Notes under the pieces: generated by a model
Database searches by the model: none
Seen by the model: only the letters and a program-made list of their open reading frames with translations
Told to the model about the DNA's origin: nothing
Assembly: GCA_903874275.1 (NCBI GenBank)
Contig: CAIQRS010000105.1
Span: 1 to 32,525 of the forward strand
Length of the DNA: 32,525 bases
DNA from: an uncultured Anaeromyxobacter sp.
Lineage (GTDB): Bacteria; Myxococcota; Myxococcia; Myxococcales; Anaeromyxobacteraceae
Reading direction: 5' to 3'
Shown: positions 17,568 to 24,285 of the stretch, piece after piece
Position numbering within the stretch: position 1 is the stretch's first letter
Layout of the letters: each line of letters starts with the position of its first letter
Translations under genes and position numbers: made by a program

Positions 17568-18396
17568 GCCCGACGTGGCGATGGAGCGCGAACCCGCCGT
17601 CGCGGGCCGTTTCTACCCGTCCGATCCCGGGGAACTGGCCGGTGAGGTGGCCTCCCTGCTGGCCGTGCCATCGGGCGAGGATGCCGCCACCGTCGCTCCC
17701 CGCGTCGCCCTGGGCGTGCTCTCCCCGCACGCGGGGTACGTCTACTCGGGGGCGGTGGCCGGGGCGACCTTCGCACGCGTCGCCGTCCCGCGGCGGGTGA
17801 TCGTCCTCTGCCCGAACCACACCGGGAGGGGGCAGCGGGTCGCCGCCTGGCCCGGCGGGGCGTGGGCGACCCCGCTCGGCCCGGTCCCGGTGGACGAGGA
17901 GATGACGCGGGAGATCGTCGAGGCCGGACTCGCCACCCCCGACCGCGAGGCCCACCGGATGGAGCACGCGCTCGAGGTGCAGCTCCCCTTCCTCCGGGTC
18001 CGGCGCCCCGACGTGGCCATCGCGGCGCTCTGCGTGTCCGGTCTGTCGTACTCCCGGTGCGAGGAGATCGGGGAGGGGCTGGCCGCCGTGGCGGAGCGCC
18101 ACCGGGCCCTCGTCGTCGCCTCCAGCGACATGAGCCACTACCTCCCGGCGGCGGAGGCGCGGAGAAAGGACCGGCTGGCCCTCGACCGGATCCTGGCGCT
18201 CGACGCACGCGGGCTCCACGAGGTGGTCTCCCGCGAGGAGATCTCCATGTGCGGCTTCGTGCCGGCCACCATCATGGTCGTGGCCGCCGTGGCCCGCGGT
18301 GCCCGCCGGGCGGAACTGGTGCGCTACGCGAACTCAGGGGAGGTGACCGGGGACGACCGCAGCGTGGTGGGGTACGCCGGCGTCGTCCTGGCCTGA
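17566..18396 (+). CDS. Memo-like protein (AmmeMemoRadiSam system protein B family)
   Basis: The 276-aa product matches the Memo family, which is structurally related to class III dioxygenases. Motifs seen: REPAVAGRFYPSDP at the N terminus, SPHAGYVYSG (His55), CPNHTGRG (His85), MEHALEVQLPFL (His134), SSDMSHYL (Asp188, His191) and MCGFVPATIM (Cys229). His55, His85, His191 and Cys229 correspond to the metal/vestigial active-site ligands of the family. In many prokaryotes Memo is encoded next to AMMECR1 and a radical SAM protein. Neither neighbour is here, so this is an orphan copy. An in-frame ATG at 17581 is an equally plausible start that would avoid the overlap with the CPBP gene. Confidence 0.88.
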   Translation: MPDVAMEREPAVAGRFYPSDPGELAGEVASLLAVPSGEDAATVAPRVALGVLSPHAGYVYSGAVAGATFARVAVPRRVIVLCPNHTGRGQRVAAWPGGAWATPLGPVPVDEEMTREIVEAGLATPDREAHRMEHALEVQLPFLRVRRPDVAIAALCVSGLSYSRCEEIGEGLAAVAERHRALVVASSDMSHYLPAAEARRKDRLALDRILALDARGLHEVVSREEISMCGFVPATIMVVAAVARGARRAELVRYANSGEVTGDDRSVVGYAGVVLA

Positions 18397-18429
18397 TGGC
18401 GCCTCCGGGTTGTGCTAGTTTCCGCGCCC

Positions 18430-19851
18430 ATGAGCGCTCCGGTCCGCGTCCGATTCGCCCCCTCCCCCACCGGCTACCTCCACATCGGAGGGGCCCGTGC
18501 GGCGCTCCTCAACTGGCTCTGGGCCCGCCACACCGGCGGCAAGTTCATCCTGCGCATCGAGGACACCGACCAGGAGCGCTCCACCGAGGATGCCGTGCGC
18601 GCCATCCTGGACGGCATGCGCTGGCTGGGCCTCGACTGGGACGAGGGGCCCGACGTGGGCGGCCCCTTCGGCCCGTACTTCCAGATGCAGCGGCTCGGGC
18701 TCTACAAGGAGTACGCCGAGAAGCTCGTGAAGGCCGGCAAGGCCTACGCCTGCTACTGCTCCAAGGAGGACCTGGACGCCCAGCGGGAGCTGGCGAAGGC
18801 CGAGAAGCGGCAGTTCATCTACCCGGGGACCTGCCGCGATCTCGCCTACGATCCATCGCGCCGCCACGTCATCCGTTTCCGCCTCCCCAAGCTCCTCGAG
18901 CTGACCTTCACCGACCTCGTGAAGGGGGCCATCACCCGCCCCGGCTCCACCCTGCAGGACGAGGTCATCGTCCGGGCCGACGGGGTCCCGCTCTACAACT
19001 TCGGCGCGGTGGTGGACGACGTCACCATGGAGATCAACCTGGTGGCCCGGGGCGACGACCACGTGAACAACACCGCCGTCCAGGTGCTCCTCTACGAGGC
19101 CCTCGGCTACCCGGTACCGGCCTTCGCCCACCTGCCCATGATCCTGGGCGCCGACAAGACCCGCCTCTCCAAGCGGCACGGCGCCACCAGCGTGACCGCC
19201 TACCGGGACATGGGGTTCCTGCCCGAGGCGGTGGTGAACTACCTGGTGCGCCTCGGCTGGTCCCACGGCGACCAGGAGATATTCACCATGGGTGAACTGG
19301 TGAAGCACTTCGGCTTCGACCACGTGGGGGCCACGGCCAGCGTGTTCAACCCGGAGAAGATGGTCTGGGTGAACCAGACGTGGGTGAAGTCGCTCCCGCC
19401 GGCGGAGCTGGCCCGGCGTGCGCTGCCGTACTACCGGGCGGCCGGGCTCGAGGTGGAGGGCGACCCGCGCCTCCCCGACGTCGCCAAGGCCTACCAGGAG
19501 CGGGCCAAGACGCTCGTGGACCTGGTCTCCCAGTCCCGCTGCTACTTCGCCCCGGTGGAGATGGACCCGAAGGCCCAGGAGAAGTTCCTGGGGTCCGACG
19601 CCGCCCCGATCCTCCAGGCCATCCGCGACGGGATCGCGGCCAGCGCGGCGCTCGACGCTGCCGGGCTCGAGAAGCTCTTCCACGACGTGGCGGCGGCGCG
19701 GTCGCTCGGACTCGGGAAGGTGGCCCAGCCGGTCCGGGTCGCGCTCACCGGCGGCACGGCGTCGCCGGGAATCTACGACGTGATCCTGCTCCTCGGGCGG
19801 GAGGAGTCGCTCGCCCGGCTCGACGCGGGGCTGAAGCTCGCGGGCGGCTGA
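18430..19851 (+). CDS. gltX: Glutamyl-tRNA synthetase
   Basis: This class I aminoacyl-tRNA synthetase charges tRNA-Glu. The 473-aa product has the HIGH-type motif in FAPSPTGYLHIGGARAAL (HIGG at 18-21) and the KMSKS-type motif KTRLSKRHGA (about 243-252). A CYC...C arrangement (YACYCSK ... PGTCRD) resembles the zinc-binding insertion seen in some GluRS. The length is canonical. The ATG at 18430 was preferred over a GTG at 18412 because MSAPVRVRFAPSPTG places the catalytic motif at the usual distance. A TGCTAGTTT sequence just upstream could be an extended -10, but no -35 is clear. Whether it is discriminating or also charges tRNA-Gln cannot be decided by eye. Confidence 0.96.
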   Translation: MSAPVRVRFAPSPTGYLHIGGARAALLNWLWARHTGGKFILRIEDTDQERSTEDAVRAILDGMRWLGLDWDEGPDVGGPFGPYFQMQRLGLYKEYAEKLVKAGKAYACYCSKEDLDAQRELAKAEKRQFIYPGTCRDLAYDPSRRHVIRFRLPKLLELTFTDLVKGAITRPGSTLQDEVIVRADGVPLYNFGAVVDDVTMEINLVARGDDHVNNTAVQVLLYEALGYPVPAFAHLPMILGADKTRLSKRHGATSVTAYRDMGFLPEAVVNYLVRLGWSHGDQEIFTMGELVKHFGFDHVGATASVFNPEKMVWVNQTWVKSLPPAELARRALPYYRAAGLEVEGDPRLPDVAKAYQERAKTLVDLVSQSRCYFAPVEMDPKAQEKFLGSDAAPILQAIRDGIAASAALDAAGLEKLFHDVAAARSLGLGKVAQPVRVALTGGTASPGIYDVILLLGREESLARLDAGLKLAGG

Positions 19852-19865
19852 CGGCGCGCCTTGGT

Positions 19866-19911
19866 TGGGGCAGTGCGCACATTGCCCCACCTCCCTGGGT
19901 GAGTAGCCCCA
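19866..19911 (+). promoter_or_regulatory. Upstream element of cytochrome gene 1 (putative enhancer-binding-protein site)
   Basis: TGGGGCA (19866-19872) and TGCCCCA (19883-19889) form perfect inverted arms around a GTGCGCAC palindrome (19873-19880). A further GCCCCA occurs at 19906-19911, 22 bp after the GCCCCA at 19884. The same arrangement recurs before cytochrome genes 2 and 4, each time about 85-120 bp upstream of a sigma54-type promoter. That placement suits an activator of sigma54-RNA polymerase. The protein that binds is unknown. Confidence 0.55.
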
Positions 19912-19938
19912 AGGCTGGACCCGTGGCGGGGCGTCCTG

Positions 19939-19980
19939 AAATATTTTACTTAATAATTATAGATAGTTGAAGAACATGTG
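19939..19980. other. AT-rich island between upstream element and promoter
   Basis: This 42-bp block is about 80% A+T in a very GC-rich region, lying between the upstream element and the -24/-12 promoter of cytochrome gene 1. The position is where a DNA-bending (IHF-type) site is often found in sigma54 promoters. It does not contain a good match to the IHF consensus. The rest of the 19852-20056 gap holds only the flanking elements listed. Confidence 0.4.
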
Positions 19981-19992
19981 TCCACTCTAATC

Positions 19993-20008
19993 TGGCTCGA
20001 TGCGTGCA
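19993..20008 (+). promoter_or_regulatory. Sigma54-type promoter of cytochrome gene 1
   Basis: TGGCTCGATGCGTGCA matches the -24/-12 pattern TGGCNCG-N4-NTGCA with GG and GC exactly 12 bp apart. The expected transcription start is near 20018, about 40 bp before the ATG. Equivalent sequences at the same distance from the ATG occur before genes 2 and 4. Confidence 0.6.
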
Positions 20009-20056
20009 GCCACCGCCGGGGCCGGTGCGGCGCAGCCAGCCGCCAGAGGGGACCAC

Positions 20057-22108
20057 ATGAAGCAGTTGTCGAATCTCGCCGTACTGGCCGTCGCCACGGT
20101 CGTCATCGCCGGATGCGGGGGCAACACGCCCACCCCGGCGGGAACTTCGGGCGAGCAGAAGGGCGTGTTCGGGGTCAGCTACTACGTGAGCGTGTCCCGC
20201 CCGGTGGGCGGCACCATCACCTCCGCCGACGGCCGGATCGACTGCGGCACCGCGGGCGGCACGAAGAACCTCTGCGAGCCCGTCTCCTTCGCGTGGGGCG
20301 CGACCGCCACCTTCACGGCCACCCCCGACGCGGGACAGTTCTTCCAGTCCTGGGCCGGTGACTGCTCGGGCGCCGTCGCCAGCGGCGTCGGCGGCTGCAG
20401 CCTGAACACCCTGACCCACGGCGCCGACAAGTGGGTGGTCGCGGTCTTCAATCCGCCCGACCAGCTCGGCCACTCCCGCATCCCGAACCCCGCACAGCAC
20501 TCCCCCCTCTTCTTCGACTTCATCAAGTCGAAGGCCACGCCGAATCCCGGCGCCCCGAAGTGCACCAGTTGCCATGGCGTGAACTACGACGGGGTCGCGA
20601 ATGCCCCCTCGTGCACCGCCTGCCACGCCGCGGCCAACCACGCCAACTGGCTCACCGACTGCAACTTCTGCCACGCCTTCCCGCCGGACACCGCGGGCCA
20701 CCGCGGCGATGCCCTGGCCACTCCTCCGGTACCTCCCGTCCCCTCGGTTGCGACGGCCTGCTCCCAGTGCCATCCCGAAACCGTCCTCGCCAGCGGCGCA
20801 ATCAACGCCGCCACGGGCGCACACATGAACGGCAAGTTGGACGGAGGGTGCAACTCCTGCCACGGCTTCCCGCCGGCCACCGGCGTGCACCTCGCGCACC
20901 TGTCCGGGAGCGCGAGCGCATACGGGGACCTCGGGACGCTGCAGTCGCGGTCGCCCGGGTCCGCGCAGCCCACCACGGCTTCGGCCACCTACGCCTTCGG
21001 CTGCGGCAATTGCCACCCCCTGGATCCTGCGCAGCACGTCACCACGGCGCCCCGCGCTGCCAAGGTCGTCCTCGACGACGGCGCCGGAACGACGACCCTC
21101 GCGTACTCGGACGCCCCGGACCTCCTCCCCCGCGTGCCCAGCCTCAAGTCCAGGAACGCCCCCGGCGCCTCGTACAACACGGCCAACAGGACCTGCAGCG
21201 GCGTCTACTGCCACTCCTCCGGGCAGGAGAACCCCACCTACGCCGTCACGCCCGCGTGGAATGGCACCTACACCACCAGGCTCGCGTGCAACTCCTGCCA
21301 CGCCAACCCGCCCAGGTACGTGTCGGGAGGGCCAAATGCCGGCAACGCCAACAGCCACCTCGGGTTCTCGGATCCGAGCAATCCCGCGCTGGGGGTCGAG
21401 GCCGGCCACTTCCTCGGGATGCCCGGACCGAGACACGAGCCGGGCTTCCCTGCGGGAGGAAGCAAGCACGGGCGCGGGCAATGGGCCGCGGGCGAGAACT
21501 CGGCTCCGATCACCTGCGAGAGTTGCCACTACGACACGACCGATCCTGCGAGCCGTGGACCGAGCGGCTTCTACTGGCTCGACACCACGGGCAATTACCA
21601 GCTCCCTGGCGGATCTTCGAGCCGGCTCGTGCCGACCGCGCCCGGCTACTCCTACTACGGCGCCATTTACGCTCAGTTGCAGTGCACCGCCTGTCACGGG
21701 CAAGGGAATCCCTCGGCGCCGGTCCAGCCAGGCCGGGTGCTGCCTCTGCGACACGTGAACGGCAAACGGGACGTCGTCTTCGATCCGCGGTCGACGTTGC
21801 CCACCCCTCCCACTCCGCCGGCCGTGGACCTCCTCGCCTGGCTCCCTGCGCCGCCCAACCGGCCCACGGCCCCTTACTGGGCCACCAACTCGGAGTTCTC
21901 GCCGTACGTATTCATGCAAGGTTGGGCTCCCTTCGTCATCCACGATGGCACCACCCACTCCTTCGGGCTCGGCAACGCCTCCTACGACCCTGGGACGAAG
22001 ACCTGCTCGAACGTCGGATGCCACGTGGGGGAGGCGCAGCCCGTCTGGGGAACCCCCTACTACCAATCCACCAACGGCAGCCTGGCCTGCTCGAACTGCC
22101 ATCCCTAG
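20057..22108 (+). CDS. Multihaem c-type cytochrome lipoprotein 1 (10 CxxCH + 2 CX4CH)
   Basis: The 683-aa product has a lipoprotein signal (VVIAGC, Cys20, followed by GGN). Residues about 35-120 resemble a divergent InlB B-repeat (VGGTITSADGRIDCG..., FFQSWAGDCSGAV). The rest is a haem array with ten CxxCH motifs (CTSCH, CTACH, CNFCH, CSQCH, CNSCH, CGNCH, CNSCH, CESCH, CTACH, CSNCH) and two CX4CH (CSGVYCH, CSNVGCH). The CX4CH...CXXCH alternation is the pattern described in Geobacter-type multihaem proteins. Electron transfer at the periplasm or outer membrane is likely; Gly after the lipid Cys favours outer-membrane sorting. The ATG at 20057 was chosen because it begins the signal peptide, follows GAGGGG, and lies downstream of the promoter. 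An in-frame ATG at 20000 lies inside the promoter. Confidence 0.92.
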   Translation: MKQLSNLAVLAVATVVIAGCGGNTPTPAGTSGEQKGVFGVSYYVSVSRPVGGTITSADGRIDCGTAGGTKNLCEPVSFAWGATATFTATPDAGQFFQSWAGDCSGAVASGVGGCSLNTLTHGADKWVVAVFNPPDQLGHSRIPNPAQHSPLFFDFIKSKATPNPGAPKCTSCHGVNYDGVANAPSCTACHAAANHANWLTDCNFCHAFPPDTAGHRGDALATPPVPPVPSVATACSQCHPETVLASGAINAATGAHMNGKLDGGCNSCHGFPPATGVHLAHLSGSASAYGDLGTLQSRSPGSAQPTTASATYAFGCGNCHPLDPAQHVTTAPRAAKVVLDDGAGTTTLAYSDAPDLLPRVPSLKSRNAPGASYNTANRTCSGVYCHSSGQENPTYAVTPAWNGTYTTRLACNSCHANPPRYVSGGPNAGNANSHLGFSDPSNPALGVEAGHFLGMPGPRHEPGFPAGGSKHGRGQWAAGENSAPITCESCHYDTTDPASRGPSGFYWLDTTGNYQLPGGSSSRLVPTAPGYSYYGAIYAQLQCTACHGQGNPSAPVQPGRVLPLRHVNGKRDVVFDPRSTLPTPPTPPAVDLLAWLPAPPNRPTAPYWATNSEFSPYVFMQGWAPFVIHDGTTHSFGLGNASYDPGTKTCSNVGCHVGEAQPVWGTPYYQSTNGSLACSNCHP

Positions 22109-22137
22109 CGACCTCGTCCCACCCGGGGCGTCCCGTT

Positions 22138-22182
22138 TGGGGCCTGCGCACGTTCCCCCACATCGCTGGGTGATTACCCCCA
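22138..22182 (+). promoter_or_regulatory. Upstream element of cytochrome gene 2
   Basis: TGGGG (22138-22142) and CCCCA (22156-22160) flank a TGCGCAC core (22145-22151). CCCCCA recurs at 22155 and 22177, again 22 bp apart. Intervening positions CTGGGTGATTA closely match the copy before gene 1. The element ends 84 bp before the sigma54-type promoter. The DNA between (about 22203-22255) is moderately AT-rich. Confidence 0.5.
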
Positions 22183-22265
22183 GTTCCCCAGGAGGGGGGC
22201 TCCTGTGCAGTTTTCAGTCTTTCAATGAACCCAAAGACTTACGCACGGTAAGCCTTCGCTTGGGC

Positions 22266-22281
22266 TGGCCCGCCCCGTGCA
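22266..22281 (+). promoter_or_regulatory. Sigma54-type promoter of cytochrome gene 2
   Basis: TGGCCCGCCCCGTGCA keeps the -24 GG and -12 GC at the required 12-bp separation and shares the GTGCA -12 element with genes 1 and 4. The -24 start lies 64 bp upstream of the ATG, identical to gene 1. Confidence 0.6.
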
Positions 22282-22329
22282 ACCCGATTGCGACTCGCAC
22301 CGTCGCGAGAGGTCAATGCAGGGGGGGAT

Positions 22330-24066
22330 ATGAGCCTGATCCTGACGCGTCGTTTGATCGCGCTGATCGTGGTCGCGGTGGTGTCCGCGTGCGGCGGGAA
22401 CAAGCCCGCTCCTGCCACCGGCTCCACCGGCGAGCAGAAGGGCGTCTACGGGGTCTCCTACTACGTGAGCGTGTCGCGCCCGGTGGGTGGCACGATCACC
22501 TCGGAGGACGGCCGGATCGACTGCGGCACGGCGGGCGGCACGAAGAACCTCTGCGATCCAATCTCCTTCGCCTGGGGCGCGACCGCGACCTTCACCGCCA
22601 CCCCCGACACCGGCCAGTTCTTTCAGTCCTGGGCCGGCGACTGCTCCGGCGCCGTCGCCAGCGGCGTCGGCGGCTGCAGCCTGAATACCCTGACCTACGG
22701 CAGCGACAAGTGGGTGGTGGCCGTCTTCAATCCCCCCGACCAGCTCGGCCACTCCCGCATCCCGAACCCGTCCCAGCACTCTCCCCTCTTCTTCGACTTC
22801 ATCAAGTCGAAGGCCACGCCGAATCCCGGCGCCCCGAAGTGCACCAACTGCCACGGCGCGAACTACACCGGCCTCGCCAACGCTCCGTCGTGCACCGCCT
22901 GCCACGCCGCCGCCGGCTTCCCCAACTGGCTCACCGACTGCAACTTCTGCCACCGCGCCCCTCCGGCGACCGGCGGTCACGCGTCCGTCCCCCCCGGTGA
23001 CGTCACCGCGTGCAACGAATGCCACCCCGACACCGTGCTCGCCAACGGCACCATCAACGCCGCCTCGGGCGCACACATGAACGGGAAGATGGACGGAGGG
23101 TGCGGCGGCTGTCACGCCTTGCCGCCCCCCACCGGCGCGCACGTCGCACACTTCGGCCTCACCGCTGCCGAACTCACCGGCGCGGAGGGCTCCACGGGCC
23201 ACGGCGACCTGGGCACGCTCCAGACCAGGTTCCCGCCGACCAGCGTGATCCCGGCCCCGGCCAAGTACGCATTCGGCTGCGGCAACTGCCACCCAATGGA
23301 CGACTCGCTCCACAACAACGGCACGAAGGACGTCGTCCTCACGAGGCCAGGCGTGGCCGGAAGCCTGAAGGAACTGAACGACCCGAACGCGGGATACAAC
23401 TCCACTTCCAAGACCTGCAGCGGGGTTTACTGCCACAGCCGCCTGGAGTTCTCCGCTCCGTTCGTGCCCGACCCGATCCTGGGCACGGGTCCCGGGTTCT
23501 ATCCAATCACGTATCCGCCCTACGACGTGTTCGTCACGCGCGTCTACACGAACCCGACGTGGGATGGCGCAACCCTCACCTGCAACGCGTGCCACGGGAT
23601 GCCGCCCCAGTCGTCGGACCCGGCCAACGCCGGGGGTGCCGGAGACTCCCACTCCTGGGTCAATCCCTTCGGAGTAGCAGACCTCCACGGCTATGCCATG
23701 GGCACGGGCCCCATCGCCTGCGCCACATGCCATTTCGACACGGTGACCCTCCAGGGCGTTCGGTCGCTCACGGGTTGGCAGGACTTCCCCGTCTACGAGG
23801 ACCTGCCAATCGCTAGCTTCGCCTCGCACGTCAACGGTCGCCCCGATGTCCGCTTCACCGACGAGAACATCTTGATGGGTAGTACCCCGTTCACGGCAAA
23901 TCCCACGCCCGCCCTGCCCCCCGCCCCCGCCGTACTGGCACCGGGCTGGGAGAGCGGAACGAAGACTTGCACGAATGTCTCCTGCCACCTGCAGCAGACC
24001 GAGGTGAAGTGGGGTAGGCCCTACCGCTACTGGACCGAGGAGTGCAACGTCTGCCACGCGTACTAG
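22330..24066 (+). CDS. Multihaem c-type cytochrome lipoprotein 2 (9 CxxCH + 2 CX4CH)
   Basis: The 578-aa paralogue has lipobox VVSAC (Cys21, then GGN), the same InlB-like domain and the same three-haem linker (CTNCH, CTACH, CNFCH). A variable part follows, with CNECH, CGGCH, CGNCH, CSGVYCH (CX4CH), CNACH, CATCH, CTNVSCH (CX4CH) and a terminal CNVCH. The C-terminal half aligns with gene 1 around AFGCGNCHP and TCSGVYCH, but the region between the two CX4CH motifs is different and shorter. The ATG at 22330 begins the signal peptide. An in-frame ATG at 22288 would lie before the expected transcription start and add 14 residues. A run of seven G (22321-22327) replaces a normal SD. Role inferred: outer-membrane or periplasmic electron carrier. 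Confidence 0.91.
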   Translation: MSLILTRRLIALIVVAVVSACGGNKPAPATGSTGEQKGVYGVSYYVSVSRPVGGTITSEDGRIDCGTAGGTKNLCDPISFAWGATATFTATPDTGQFFQSWAGDCSGAVASGVGGCSLNTLTYGSDKWVVAVFNPPDQLGHSRIPNPSQHSPLFFDFIKSKATPNPGAPKCTNCHGANYTGLANAPSCTACHAAAGFPNWLTDCNFCHRAPPATGGHASVPPGDVTACNECHPDTVLANGTINAASGAHMNGKMDGGCGGCHALPPPTGAHVAHFGLTAAELTGAEGSTGHGDLGTLQTRFPPTSVIPAPAKYAFGCGNCHPMDDSLHNNGTKDVVLTRPGVAGSLKELNDPNAGYNSTSKTCSGVYCHSRLEFSAPFVPDPILGTGPGFYPITYPPYDVFVTRVYTNPTWDGATLTCNACHGMPPQSSDPANAGGAGDSHSWVNPFGVADLHGYAMGTGPIACATCHFDTVTLQGVRSLTGWQDFPVYEDLPIASFASHVNGRPDVRFTDENILMGSTPFTANPTPALPPAPAVLAPGWESGTKTCTNVSCHLQQTEVKWGRPYRYWTEECNVCHAY

Positions 24067-24220
24067 CGGCGCCCACGACAAGCCACGAACCATGCGACGA
24101 CCACCGTGCCGATCCATGCACGACGAGTCACCTCACTCGGGCGGTGGCGCGCCATATCCGATTGACTGGCGATTCCTCCGGTTCTTTCCGGCTCTTGTCG
24201 ATCTGCTCCGCCGGCGTCCA

Positions 24221-24240
24221 TGGCTCGTTCCCGCCATGCA
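24221..24240 (+). promoter_or_regulatory. Degenerate sigma54-type promoter of cytochrome gene 3
   Basis: TGGCTCGTTCC is identical to the -24 half and spacer of gene 4 and lies 65 bp before the ATG. The following bases are CGCCATGCA, so the -12 GC no longer falls at the correct distance: it is 1 bp short for GC at 24233-24234, and 4 bp long for the TGCA at 24237-24240. The upstream element is also only weakly recognisable (24117-24145). This looks like a decayed or altered copy. Confidence 0.4.
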
Positions 24241-24285
24241 GGAATTGCCCGTAGACGGCTGAGGGGCCGTACTTGGGGGGGGCAC

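Noticed and set aside
19866-19889. The TGGGGCA/TGCCCCA arms as an intrinsic terminator of gltX
   Set aside because: There is no T-tract, and the arms coincide with an element conserved in position before genes 2 and 4, where the left arm is displaced or shortened. Regulatory binding is the better explanation, although a dual role is possible.
20000-20056. Upstream in-frame ATG for cytochrome gene 1 (and equivalents at 22288, 24220 and 26276)
   Set aside because: The upstream ATGs lie in or just after the -24/-12 promoter, before or around the expected transcription start. They would bury the lipoprotein signal behind a charged leader. The downstream ATGs follow G-rich ribosome-binding sequences.
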